Program-made: the position numbers and the translations under genes | Shown here: positions 42,584 to 53,326 of the stretch, piece after piece | Position numbering within the stretch: position 1 is the first letter of the stretch | Layout: the number at the start of each line of letters is the position of its first letter | Assembly (NCBI GenBank): GCA_947095535.1 | Contig: OX352772.1 | Span: 259,404,793 to 259,468,792, forward strand | Direction: 5' to 3' | DNA length: 64,000 nt | From: Poecilobothrus nobilitatus | Lineage: Eukaryota > Arthropoda > Insecta > Diptera > Dolichopodidae | Notes under the pieces: model-generated | The model's input: the letters and a program-made list of their open reading frames with translations, nothing else | Told to the model about the DNA's origin: nothing | Database searches by the model: none

Positions 42584-45380
42584 GTTTAAATCAGCCATGT
42601 CCAACCGAAACCATTTGTTGGGCCAAATAAAAAAATTAAAAGGCTATTGTGGGCCAAAAAAATAACAAAATAAAAATAAACATATATATATTATGCAAAA
42701 AACATTTTATTTTATTAATCCACGTCCTAAGGACACTTTGTAATTCAATTTATTAGTAATTTAAATTTTAATGTGAAGTTTGTTTTTGAATAATTTCATA
42801 ATTTTTTAATATCAACAGGCAATTTGTTTGAAACGCGACGCAGTTGATTCTGTTGATCTGTTCTTCGATTTGACAATTTTCAATTTGGGGAAAAAAGATT
42901 CACAACGGTAGGTAGTACCAATTGCAGCTACGATGCAGATTGCCAGTTGTTTTAGGTTGGGAAATTTATCGTAGTGAATTTTCGGTAAAATTCAAGTTTT
43001 TCATGGGATTCAAAAAAAATTTTCAATTCCATATTTGATTGAAATTTCAAAGCGCTGATAGTACATCAACATTAAATGGATTAAAAATATTAAAATTTCT
43101 TCGTACTTTTGCATATTAGAGAATCTTTCCTCAAATGCTCTTAACAATTTTGTGACTTCGTTTGAATATTTCGAAAAATCTTTATGGTCACTATTAAAGT
43201 CATTTAATAACCTGAAATGAATGGAATTATTCAACCTTAATTGAGTTTCATAAAGCTTGAGTTCTGTAATGAAACTGAAGCTTCTGATTAAGTCTATTTA
43301 ATTTCGTTGTTATATCAGTTAGAAAACATAAATCTAATAGCCATTGTTCATCATAAAGTTCAGAAATCTCATGGCCATTTTCATTCATAAAAATCCCAAT
43401 TTCTTCCCTTAGAATCCAAAATCTTTGTAAACATTTTCCACGACTCAACCACCGAATTTTAGCGTAAAAAAAAATATCACTGTATTCAGGTTCCAGTTCG
43501 CGAAGGTATTTTTGAAATTGACGATGCTTGAGAGTATTATTCTTAATTTAATTAATTACTGTAACAACAACTGACATCACATGCGACATATTTAATACTT
43601 GTGTACATAAGTTTTCGAGGTGCAAAAAATAATAACATATAAACATTTCAACAAAATTTGATGTGTTTCCACAGGCTTCTATATGTTTGAGAATCAAAAT
43701 TACAGCTCCAATGTTTTTACCAACCATTGAAGGTGCCCTATCTGTCGCAATGCCTATGAGATTATTCAAATCAATTTTATGAGCTTGTGTGCAATTTATA
43801 ACGGCTTCTTTAATATCTTTTCCGGTTGTTTTATTTTTCAAACTCACAAGATCGAGTAAGTTCTTCGGTCACATTCATTTGACTGTCAACACCTCTAATG
43901 AAAATAGCAAGCTGAGCAGTATCCTTTATATCCGTAGTTTTATCCAAGGCCAATGAGAAATATACAAAGTTTTTTGATACTAAGTCGAGGCTTGCACAAA
44001 TTTCAGTAGAAATATCATTAATTTTTCGTGCCACCTTTTGATGTGAGAGACTAATTGCAGTGAAAAGTTTGACTTTTTCTGGATAGATTTCTTCTATTGC
44101 AGCAATTATGCAGTCTTTTATGTAGTCGCCATCCATAAAAGGTTTAATTTTTTTCGCAATAATATGAGATATTTGCATGCTGGCGCTAACAATAGCATTT
44201 GATTCTACCGTTTGTTTGTGAAATATATTTTGTTTAGCTGACAAATTAGCCTTGAGTAATTGTAGCTTAGCTTTCCGTTCGCCAGCAGTAAGTTTTTCTA
44301 TAGTACTATGTTTTTGTTCATAATGTCTTTTTAAGTTATATGCTTTTAAAGTTGAAATTATGTCACGACAGATTAAACACACTGTTTTGTCTTTTATTAA
44401 ACAAAAAAAGTACAAAACTTCCCATTCACTGTGGAATCTTCTGTTCTCATCTGCAAATTTCCTTTTCTTCTTTTCAGACATAATGAAAATATTATCTGAT
44501 TTAAAAAAAAAATGTATATTTTAAGTTAACATAAATATAAATATTTTATATTTATGTTAACAACCTTTATATAAATAAAAAATATATAGCAAAAAATAGC
44601 CATGAATTTATTTAATTTAGTCTCCTTCGATCTAAAAAAAATTGGAATTTTAAACTGAAATTTATAACACACTACGTATTATGATAAACGCCAAACATTC
44701 GCTAAGTATTATTATAAGTACATATTATATGTATGCACTTGTATTCCAAGTACATATATTTTTTTATACGGTTTTTGTATTACAAAACCTATAATAATAA
44801 TAAATACATATTGTTATTATGTTTCATTGTATTGACGCATAAGTAACCTATAAGTGTAAATTATTAATGTTATTTACAATAAAAATACACAATCAAATTC
44901 CACTTAATAAAAAAAAATATATAAAACTCAATGTATATATATACTTAGCGTGTTGTTCAAATAGAAATAAAAAAAAATTTAAAAATTGATAAAATATCAT
45001 CTTTCATCTATATATGCATTGAAAATATTATGATGAATGATAGATTGCTTTGGTTTGACTGTTTTTATTTTGAATATTTTTTTAAATCCGTTAAATTTAA
45101 ATATTTATAAAGTGTAGATATATAATATTATAATATATGATGTAAATTTATAAAGTGTCTCTTTGAAATTATGTACACAGCGTAAAGAACCCTGTAGCCC
45201 TGTACAGGGCCCCTAGTTTTTTTGTATTTATGAATAAAAAAATTAAAAATAATTTTCACGTGCAATAATTTTTTGTTTGTTTTTATGAATAAAAAAATGT
45301 AAAATATATAGATAGTGTGCAACTAAAGAGTCGCAGAAAAAGAAGAAAAGGGCCGTAGGTTGGACATGACTGATTTAAAT
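42584..45380 (-). mobile_element. hAT transposon (GTF2IRD2-like) with TIRs and 8-bp target duplication
   Basis: The left end begins CAGCCATGTCCAACC at 42592. The right end, read in reverse complement from 45372, begins CAGTCATGTCCAACCTACGG. Immediately outside are GTTTAAAT (42584-42591) and ATTTAAAT (45373-45380), an 8-bp duplication with one mismatch, as expected for hAT. The element itself is 42592-45372 (2781 bp). It carries one transposase gene on the minus strand and AT-rich flanks. It sits inside gypsy-3. Confidence 0.87.
42780..44481 (-). pseudogene. hAT transposase, broken
   Basis: The first frame (43831-44481) has a BED-like finger (CLICRDIISTLKAYNLKRHY and a following H), then FVYFSLALDKTTDIKDTAQL with the first catalytic Asp region, and AIFIRGVDSQMNVTEEL. 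This order and wording match GTF2IRD2-like domesticated hAT proteins. 43548-43847 has IGIATDRAPSMVGKNIGAV (second Asp). 43248-43448 and 43010-43234 continue the helical insert. 42800-42920 ends with TYRCESFFPKLKIVKSKNRS, the dimerisation motif. Frameshifts at about 43850, 43520 and 43245 break it. Confidence 0.83.
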
Positions 45381-45560
45381 GAAAGTTTTCTATGAGTAGA
45401 GTTGCTTGTATACTACATAGTCATCATACGACATGCTCGTTTTATTAATTCATCATTATTTATATAAGAACAATACTTATTGAAATTTCTGCGTCCGTAT
45501 CCAATAAGAATGTTATTGGTCCATTGGTAAAATTCGTTTTTAAGGTTATATAGTTGATAT
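45381..45560 (-). pseudogene. Gypsy-3 protease active-site fragment
   Basis: On the minus strand GPITFLLDTDAEISI lies at about 45480-45525. It fits the aspartic protease signature with D-T-D in place of D-T-G. The hAT insertion follows 45381 on this strand. Stops occur shortly after the motif. Confidence 0.62.
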
Positions 45561-45589
45561 TTTATTATTTATATAGTATATTTTTAGTT

Positions 45590-46460
45590 CATTAATTAGT
45601 TGAGTCCCTCGACACGGTGTATAACTTCGAGATTGTCCTCGTTTCCTTGATTAGTTGTTGTAGGATTTATGTAGTTATTTCTGTTTATGTTGAAATTACC
45701 TCTATTATTATTATTATAATTGTTTCTAAAATTGCTATTTCTGAAATTGTTATTTCTATTATTATTATTGTAGTTTTTAAAGTTATGGTTGTTGTTTCTT
45801 AAATTATTATTATAATTCGTGAAATTATTATTATTCCTAATATTATTGTTTTTAAAATTATTATTGTCCCTCAAATAATATTTGTTCTGGAATTATTTTT
45901 TTTTTATATACATCACTTTGTTAATGGAGCTGTTCGTCTGACCAACTTCTGTTGCTATTTTAATTACTGCAGTTAAAGTTTTTGGTTGTGCGGCGTGAAT
46001 AACAGATTTTAAGTTTTGGTTCAATCCTTTTTTAAATAAGCATATTGGTCATTCAATTAGGTTATTCTAGCTCGGGATTGTTCTAATTCCTCATTAATCT
46101 GTACGCTGTTTAACTCTGAGATGAGTCTTTCAATTCTTTTAGCGTATTTGTGTAGAGATCTTTGTTTCTGTACACTAGCTATTAGTTCCTTTTGAATCAC
46201 TGCTGCTCATTAAATGCTTTCGTGATGTCTGTTAGATTTAATGGTTCGTTAATTTGTTCTTTGATTTGTCTGTTATCCTTGTGTTATATATATATTTTAT
46301 GAGTTTTTCTTTGTCATCTGTTTTTGTCGCTTCATACAAGTATTTAGTCAGATTTAAAAAATTTGATAATTTACTCTTGTCACCGTCAAATATGGGTATT
46401 ATTTTCAGTGTTTTGTCTATGTCAAATTCCACTTTGTCTTTTGTTTTTAGGTCCAAATTA
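45590..46460 (-). pseudogene. Gypsy-3 Gag with Asn-rich tail
   Basis: The frame 46238-46456 reads KTLKIIPIFDGDKSKLSNFL then LNLTKYLYEATKTDDKEKLI, the N-terminal Gag pattern of mdg1/412-like elements. About 46040-46230 is broken Gag. 45596-45874 is a tail of NNNF/RNNNN repeats ending near HRVEGLN, the low-complexity nucleic-acid-binding end. A T-rich run at about 45893-45903 interrupts it. Confidence 0.7.
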
Positions 46461-46642
46461 CTTATAATTTCAGAAAATATGTTAAGAAAATTGTTTTAAG
46501 ATATGAATTTTTTCTAAGTATTTTTTTAAAATTATTATGTCTTCTACTTTGCCATTAAGAAATATTTATATTTTATAAAAAAAAGTTGATTGTATTTTAA
46601 AAATTTATTGTTTAAAAACTAGTTGTACATTTTTTTTTATAT

Positions 46643-47150
46643 TTATACTATTTGATGCTTATTTTCGATTTCAGTTTTTACTGATTTTTTGATGAATTTT
46701 TCAATTGAAGATGTTACTATTTTGAAGATCATTAAAATTACGATGATGTATACTGCAATTTCGATGTGCTTAAGCAATTTCATCACTGTCTTGTTATTGG
46801 CTGTTTGAGGTACTATTGTACTGGCGTTATTTATTACAACCTCGTCCTGGTTTGGGATTGTGTTTCGCATTTTCTTTTTATTATTTTTGATGAATTCCCA
46901 CTTTTCTTTTCTTAATTTGTCTATTTGTTTTAAGAAGAGTTTCCGGTTTCTTTCGTCTGATGTCGGCAGCAGTCTATAAAGTTATTTTATTTGTTTGCAG
47001 ATGTTAATAACTTTGCTCCCTTTAGTTTTCTTTGTGGATGATGTGGGTTGAATTACTGTTTTCTTAGTTTGCCTACTTCTGTATTCTTCTATGGTGGTTG
47101 GCTTTGGACCCCAAGTTGGATTCTCCTGTATCACTTCTGTTAGATGTCGC
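46643..47150 (-). pseudogene. Accessory ORF with membrane segment upstream of gypsy-3 Gag
   Basis: The clean frame 46643-46870 has a hydrophobic helix (IEIAVYIIVILMIFKIV) between a Thr/Asn-rich start and a Lys-rich tail. The frame extends upstream with one stop near 46978, through ERNRKLFLKQIDKLRKEKWE and, near 47100-47150, NPTWGPKPTTIEEYRSRQ. It precedes Gag on the same strand, a position where gypsy elements usually have only leader. I have a weak memory of accessory frames upstream of gag in mdg1/412-like elements but cannot give a function. Confidence 0.5.
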
Positions 47151-47199
47151 AGCTTTGTTACCGGGTTGAACTATTCTTTGAATGTGTTGATCGCAATGG

Positions 47200-47525
47200 A
47201 ATATGTGATCTCGTTTATCTAATCTTTTATTTTTATGTCTTTTTGTCTTATTAAAATATTTAGGATTTACTCCTAGTTTAATGTTTTAATAATCTCCTAG
47301 GCTAATGCCTAATATGGAGTTCAGTCTATCAGTCTAATCGAAATAAAACTATTAATTGTTTTCTTCTTGGCCTTTCTTAGTCAAGATCAGGATTGATAAT
47401 ATTTTATTTTTTAAAAAGTGAATTATTTATACAAAATTTTATGATTACAAATTTCAAAATTGTTGATTACATTTTTCCAATATTTCCAAATTTATCAATA
47501 TGCCAGAGAGGCGTAAATTTATTTG
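47200..47525. other. AT-rich stretch, possible decayed gypsy-3 leader
   Basis: No gene or repeat pair is recognised. Duplicated CTAGG/CTAATG strings near 47265-47310 are the only local structure. Confidence 0.4.
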
Positions 47526-47835
47526 TTTTATTTTAAGTTACAATTATTTCATAAACACACATGGTTCAATGTCTTATTATATCTTAAAGTACATATGGTT
47601 TATTGTCTTTACCTTTTACTTAAGCGTTCTAAGTAAAAAAGATTTTTACCTAATTGCAATTTTAATCAATTATGTACATATTTTTAATGTTGTTGTTTTT
47701 GTATAATTTCTTTTTATTAACAATTTTTTATAAACAATAAAAAAAGTGAAAAGAAGTTTATTGCAGTACATATGTTAATATTATGTTATTTTAAAAAAGC
47801 ATGACAAAGCAATTATATCTTTTTTTAGAATTAAA
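47526..47835. repeat. Repeat R1, uninterrupted copy
   Basis: This 310-bp copy joins the two parts seen at 33649-33727 and 37886-38150, which shows that those were one unit before LINE-B copy 3 and the MULE moved in. There is no coding capacity and the termini are undefined. Confidence 0.78.
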
Positions 47836-48056
47836 ATTAAATTAAATTTTATATGTAAAGTGGGTTAAGTATTGTATTAATGATAAAAATTTTTGAAATG
47901 TTTTTTATAATAGAACTAAATGCTAAGCAGTGAAAATCACTACATATTTTTACTTAAAATTTTTCTATTTGTGATAAATGATATAATATATGAGTAATAA
48001 AAGCATCAAAGTATATAAGATATTAAAATTTTTATATATATGAATATGATAAGCAA

Positions 48057-48205
48057 ACATTTGAGTATGTAGATATGTAATGGATTATTTTTTTCATATA
48101 ATAAAGAAATCAAAACAATATAATATAATATTATGTACAAACATATGAGTATGTAGGTATGTAATTGATTATTTTTTTCAAATAATATTGAAATCAAAAC
48201 AATAT
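48057..48205. repeat. Tandem duplication, two units of 84 bp
   Basis: ACATTTGAGTATGTAGATAT and ACATATGAGTATGTAGGTAT start the two units (48057 and 48141). Both end in GAAATCAAAACAATATA. The second unit abuts the errantivirus LTR. The preceding 47836-48056 is AT-rich with no recognised feature. Confidence 0.8.
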
Positions 48206-48209
48206 ATAA

Positions 48210-50302
48210 GTTAACTACGTTAATAATATTCAAGACTAAAATATTATAAAAATTCCATAAATAAAAATTATCTAGCAAAATTCTACATTTTAAATAACAA
48301 ATAAATAATTTTTAGCACATTTCCAAAAAAATTTTGAAAAAATGTGCTTATTAGTTTCACTCTATCCGTCCGTCCCTCCCTCCGTCCGTCCTTCCGTCTG
48401 TCTGTTTATAAAACTTCTACACCGTTAAAGATAGAGACAAAAAATTTTAACCATGGGTAGGTCTAATAAAAAAAATAATTTTGTGGAACAACTTTTTCAT
48501 GTAGCCCCTCCCATTACGGAGCTACACCCCCTCAAACTTTGAAAAAGCCCTATTTTTAAATACATATATCTTATGTTCTACTTAAGATTTTTTCAATCTG
48601 AAAACGTCATTCGACAGGTATTTCTTTTATCTTTGTAAATTAATATCAACATTATACAATTTTTTTAAATTTAGTATTTAAATTTACCGTTATGTGAAAA
48701 CCAAATTTTGCATGATTTTTCTACTTTCATAACTCCGGCACGTTTTTAGATAGAGGCTTGAAATTTTGAGGCAAGAAAGAACTTTTAGAATTAGTATAAG
48801 TTTGCTCAGAAAATTTTTTTGGACCACCCCCTGTTTATGAGATATGACGGCTTAAAAATTGAAAATTTGCTATTTTTAAACACCTGTAACTTAGGAACCT
48901 GTACACATTTTACTTCTGTAAGCTTTAAAATTTAAGGCTACAGTAATATATTTTAATGTGTGTTAAAGGTTCGTTTTAGTAGTAAAGGGTTCCAAAGTTG
49001 CAGCTCTTCAAAATTGCGAAAAAGTCCCATTTTCAGATGTATATATCTCAGGCCTTGCGTAATAGTTTTACAATCTAAAACCACCAGAAGATCGAAAATT
49101 TTATTATCTATATAAAACAATATCAAAATTATGTAATATTTTGTAATTTACCTTTTAAATTTACCGTTATGTGAAAACCATATTTTGCATGAAATTTCTT
49201 TTTTCATAACTCCGGCACGCCTTTAGATAGAAACCTGAAATTTTAAGACAAGAAAGAACTTTTAGAATTAGTATAAGTTTCTTCAGAAAATTTTTTGGTA
49301 GCACTCCCTCTTTAAGAGTTATTACGCTTCAAAAATTGAAAATTTGCAATTTTTAGACAGCTGTAACTTAGGCACCTGTAACAATTTTTCTTAGGCAAGA
49401 CATGAAAATTAAAGGTTCAATAATATATTTTTACACGTGTTAACGGCTTTTTTTAGTTATATAGGGTTCCGGATTTACGGCCCCTCAAAATTTTAAAAAT
49501 GTCCTATTTTCACGTTTTTTCTTATTACACGAAATTTTCAAATTTTTGTGCAAGTCACAATTCTAAACAGTTTGTATTGAGTTTGGAAATGTGCGATTTT
49601 AAAAACCGTTGGTTTACAGTCTACCTTGTTTTTATTCTTTTAACTTGAATTATTATGTAATAGTATTTTGATTAATTAGCATTTAGGTACTTGAATGAAA
49701 TTACTTTAAGAAATTACTAAAAAATATAAAGAACCTCAATTGTAAATAAAAATGTGTTCAAACAAAAAATTGTAATTTGACACTTTGAAGAAAACAATAA
49801 AAAAAAATTATTATTTTTAAAGGTTCTCATATGATAATGTTTCAGTGTTCTAAAAAGAAAGTAGGTTTTTAGTTTTTAATAAGAATTTGTTATTAATAAT
49901 TTTGTACGTTGTTTTGTCTGATAAGCGAAATTTGTATTACAAATTTAAAGTAAAGTTCTGCTTGATGAAAATTCCGCTTATTAGTCAGAATAACATTTTT
50001 TTTTAGACCACCAAGGAAATAATGTAATTTTCAATTTTAATAAAAAAATCTAGATTATCAGTTCTAGGAAATGTAATGGTAATCTAGATAAATCAATGTA
50101 ATAATAATCTAAATTCTTAAGAAATACTAATCTAAATTTATAAGAAAAAACTGTACTTTTAACAAAATTTTTTATTATAAATAGTCTAAGAATAATTCAA
50201 AAACATTCACTATTAATTTGTTAATAAACCAAGGAGGATTATCTCCTATTAAATTGTAATATTTCATTGTTCTTATTATCTATCATTTAAAATAGATTAA
50301 CT
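48210..50302 (+). repeat. Unit A 5' LTR, interrupted by a 1.3-kb insertion
   Basis: 48210-48311 and 49629-50302 together correspond to the continuous LTR at 57810-58617. The gap holds a GTCC-rich repeat. The ends are AGTTAAC at 48210 and ATTAACT at 50302. The downstream part carries TATAAATAG at 50176-50184. Confidence 0.85.
48312..49628. repeat. GTCC-rich repeat with 477-bp tandem units, inserted in the LTR
   Basis: It opens with a hairpin (AGCACATTT...AAATGTGCT) and a GTCC/CCGT-rich tract (48365-48405). The rest is tandem units: ACCGTTATGTGAAAACCA occurs at 48686 and again at 49163, each followed by CATAACTCCGGCACG and GAACTTTTAGAATTAGTATA. A partial unit precedes them. GCACATTTCC at 48313 and its reverse complement at 49585-49594 may be short terminal inverted repeats. 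No gene is seen. Confidence 0.72.
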
Positions 50303-50319
50303 GGCGCCCGAGCAGGGAC
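50302..50319 (+). promoter_or_regulatory. Unit A primer-binding site, tRNA-Lys type
   Basis: TGGCGCCCGAGCAGGGAC begins at the last LTR base, the usual overlap in gypsy-type elements. It differs by one base from the primer site of retroviruses primed by tRNA-Lys3. Confidence 0.85.
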
Positions 50320-51889
50320 CGTTCGTTAGCAATTAGAAAATTCGTTCACGGTTACTAATAAATAAATCACTTTTTTAAGATCTATTCTAATTGTTGTATT
50401 GTGATCAAGCCTACAAAATACCTAGAGTGAGGCTGCTCTAGGCACAATATAGCAAGTTGACTAGTTTTTTAAAAAGAAGGAAAATAAGTGAAAGTAAAAA
50501 AATTTTTTGTCGCCCTTACGTAAATATAAATTTATTTAAAATATAACAAGGTAAATAATAATTATTTAAAATTTAAAATAAAAAACATCAAAAACATTAA
50601 AAGTTAAATAAAATAAAAAAAAACTATAAACAATAAACTGAAAAAAAAAAAATAAAATAAAAGTGATTACAATATTGGTACAGTGACAAAAAAAAGAAGT
50701 TTCTTTGCTGACAAGTGCATCTGGCCTGATTAATCCGAAACGGAAAAGAGACAACGAATGAGGCGTCCTAGTAGTGGATGAACAAACGGGAGCACCAGTG
50801 ATACAGTAACTAAAAATCACCAAAATCACTGTTGCAGCCACTTGTCTCGTAAGCCAGGAGGATCTCGCGGTGCCGAAAATGATGAACTCAGTCATGAGGA
50901 GCACAATTTTCATGTGACTTTATAAAATTTTTTTTTAAGACAAAAAAAAAAAAAAAAAATTTCAGAAAAACTAAGATTATAAAAAAAATAATCCAAAAGA
51001 AAAAAATATATAATAATAAATAAATATTTTGATAAAGAAAAAATAAAAAATTCAAAAAATAATTTTCAAATAGAAAAAAATAATTGTCCAAGAACAAGTA
51101 TCTTTATAATAAGAGAAAATTGAGGCAATTCTCAACGAATTCAACCTCACTTAGCAAAGTTAATTTAAGTTATATTTTTCTTCTCTCTCAAGAAGATTCC
51201 TTGTCAAGAACAAGTATCTATTTTTAACAAGGAGAAAATTGGGGCAATTCTCAACGAATTCAACCTCACTTGTCAAGGTTATTGTATTTTTTTTTCCAAT
51301 GTCCGATTTAAAAATAGAGTCGTTAGAAAACTCTGATACTGTATAAGAAAAACAATTTTCGGCCCCCAAACAAAATAATTAAGTAGAAATTATTTAAAAT
51401 AATTATTATAAAAAAAAAAATATTATAATTTAAACTATTTTATTAAAAATAATTATTATCACAAAAAAAAAAAAAAATTATATTATTATTATAAAAAAAA
51501 AAATTAAAATACTATATTTTAAACTATTTTATTAAAAAAAATTATTATAAAAAAAAAATATATTATAAACTATTAAAGAAATTTTTTACAAAAAATATAT
51601 TAAAAATTATATTAAATAAAAAATACATTTCAGTGTAATAGTTAAAGGTAAATCTAGTAATCCATCTTTTTATTATTTTTATGATCTAAAACAACTTTTT
51701 AAAATACTATAGTCTTATTATATTTATCTTTATTTTAGTGATTGTTTCTAGTAGTTGATCCTTATAAAATAAATAATTTTTTTTTTCTATCTAGTTGGAG
51801 CAGCATTTATTACTTATATTTTTTTTTTTTTGTAAACTTTTATCGTTTATTTTGAAAAAATTTGGGTTTTCTATATATTTTTTTTAACA
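50320..51889 (+). promoter_or_regulatory. Unit A leader with duplicated regulatory-like block
   Basis: About 1.57 kb of non-coding leader. A block containing CAAGAACAAGTATCT and CAATTCTCAACGAATTCAAC then CTCACTT occurs twice (51088-51155 and 51204-51279, period about 115). In gypsy the leader holds an insulator; here the repeat is a candidate for protein binding, by position only. The downstream part is A/T-rich. Relative to unit B about 157 bp are missing after 51347, removing most of a small frame present in B. Confidence 0.55.
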
Positions 51890-53285
51890 ATGGCTGATGA
51901 TAATTCTAAAAATGGGGGTGTTATTAATAGCGAAGTACCCCCACAAATCCATACCATTCCCGTAGATGCCTCAGACTTAAAAGCTATTGTAGCAAAATTA
52001 GTTGAAATAGAGACGAAGAAAATTCGGGAAAGGGAGCAAGCACAAGCTCAGGTTCGAACTGAAATTGAAACCCAGCCCGTACAACCACAAATTCAAGCAA
52101 TAGGGCAAAATTATTATGAGAGATTTTGTCAGAATTTAAAAATACCTGAAATTGTAAAAGATTTAAAGGAGTTTTCGGGAAAAAAAGGGGAATATGATTA
52201 TTGGGAACAAGATGTCGAAGACGCATTGAACATGTTTGATGACTCAAAAGGAACACAGCAGTACAACGCAATGTTAAGGACAATTAAGAAAAAAATGTTG
52301 TAGAAGCTGAAATTATATTAAAATCATATATCACCTCCTTAAACTGGGAAGAAATAAAAAAATGTATGAGACGACATTATGCTGATAAGACCGATATTGA
52401 CACTATTGAAGAAGAAATGTCTTCGTTAATAAGAAGTAATAGTTCAACACAAGAATTTTACCGGGAAATCCAACAACACCTTACACAAATTCTAAGTAAA
52501 TTATCTGCAATGAATCTTGCCGACAATGTTCTTCAATCTAATATAGCCACTTATAAAAGAAAAGCTTTAAAAGCTTTTAGCGGGGGTATGCAAGGAGATA
52601 TACGAAATTTTTTTAAATTGGCACACACCTAGGGATTTAACAGAAGCATTTGAAATGTGCTTTAGACTGGAAGACGTGGATGCTAAACCAAACTACAATA
52701 AATTAACTTTAAAAGAACCCCAAAATCTTTTAAATCAACTAAAGGCACCAATAACCCAAATTAATCTTCCACTTAATTCTCCCCCAAACCTGCCTGGTCA
52801 GAATATATATTTTTCTCCACAATATAACAGCCATAATAAATATTCAAATCCATTCCAAAATCAAAAATCTAATTTTCAAAATATTAATTTTCAATATAGA
52901 AATAATCAAAATAATTTCCAAAATCAAAAATCTAATTTTCAAAATAATAATTTTCAATATAGAAATAATCAAAATAATTTTCAAAATAGAAACTTCTATA
53001 ATAATTTCCAGAATAACGGAAATTTTAATACTGCACATATTAAAAAAGAAAATAGAACACAATATTCTCATGCTGTGAATTAGCAAAATTTCAAATGGAT
53101 GGTCAGATAAAAGACCAAAATCTCAAATGGATGGTCAGATAAATAAAATACAAAGAATACATCATACAGAAACCGAGAAAACAGGTGACGAACAACATTA
53201 CAATAAACATTGCACATGCAATACTCAGGCAGAAAAAAATAGTAATGACAATATTCCCACTAGTAACGAACATTTTTTAGACTAG
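51890..53285 (+). pseudogene. Unit A gag
   Basis: The start MADDNSKNGG lies at 51890 and the first frame runs to 52303, including ETKKIREREQAQAQVRTEIE and KDLKEFSGKKGEYDYWEQDV. A frameshift in an A-run near 52290 leads to 52366-52632 (MRRHYADKTDIDTIEEEMSS). Another in a CA-repeat near 52625 leads to 52655-53083, whose C-terminal half is two 21-residue repeats of FQNQKSNFQN.NFQYRNNQNN. A 32-bp tandem duplication (53091-53154) then shifts the frame, which finally reads to the stop at 53283. Gag forms the particle; the Asn/Gln-rich tail replaces zinc knuckles. Unit B has the same breaks. A lacks 33 bp present in B near 52796. Confidence 0.85.
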
Positions 53286-53326
53286 ATAGTTCTTCGCTCC
53301 CATACCTTGAATATGAAGTGAAGAAC
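53273..53326 (+). promoter_or_regulatory. Unit A gag-pol -1 frameshift signal
   Basis: TTTTTTA at 53273-53279 lies in the gag frame as T|TTT|TTA. The pol frame is entered by a -1 slip at this point. After a 9-base spacer, GTTCTTCGCT (53289-53298) pairs with AGTGAAGAAC (53317-53326), a 10-bp stem with one G-U pair and an 18-base loop. The gag stop is two codons after the heptamer. Confidence 0.75.

Larger units (their letters stand above)
39770..47200 (-). mobile_element. Gypsy-3: mdg1/412-like LTR retrotransposon relic with hAT insertion
   Basis: Reading right to left on the minus strand: an accessory ORF with a membrane segment, Gag, an Asn-rich Gag tail, protease, linker, RT, RNase H and integrase. 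The hAT transposon at 42592-45372 splits it just after the protease. I could not identify its LTRs; 47200-47525 and 39660-39770 show no convincing pair. Group assignment is from the style of the Gag and linker and is tentative. Confidence 0.75.

Noticed and set aside
47526..47835. R1 as a possible LTR pair of gypsy-3 or of the errantivirus
   Set aside because: Its copies do not flank either element in the right arrangement and it lacks LTR-type ends.
50566..50913. Minus-strand frame in the errantivirus leader, repeated in unit B
   Set aside because: It lies in non-coding leader, differs in frame integrity between units and has Phe-rich low complexity at one end.
51984..52283. Minus-strand 99-codon frame, repeated at 60462-60761
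   Set aside because: Antisense shadow of gag; conservation between units only reflects the gag duplication.
52844..53086. Minus-strand Ile-rich frame in the gag repeat region
   Set aside because: Antisense of Asn/Gln-rich tandem repeats, low complexity.
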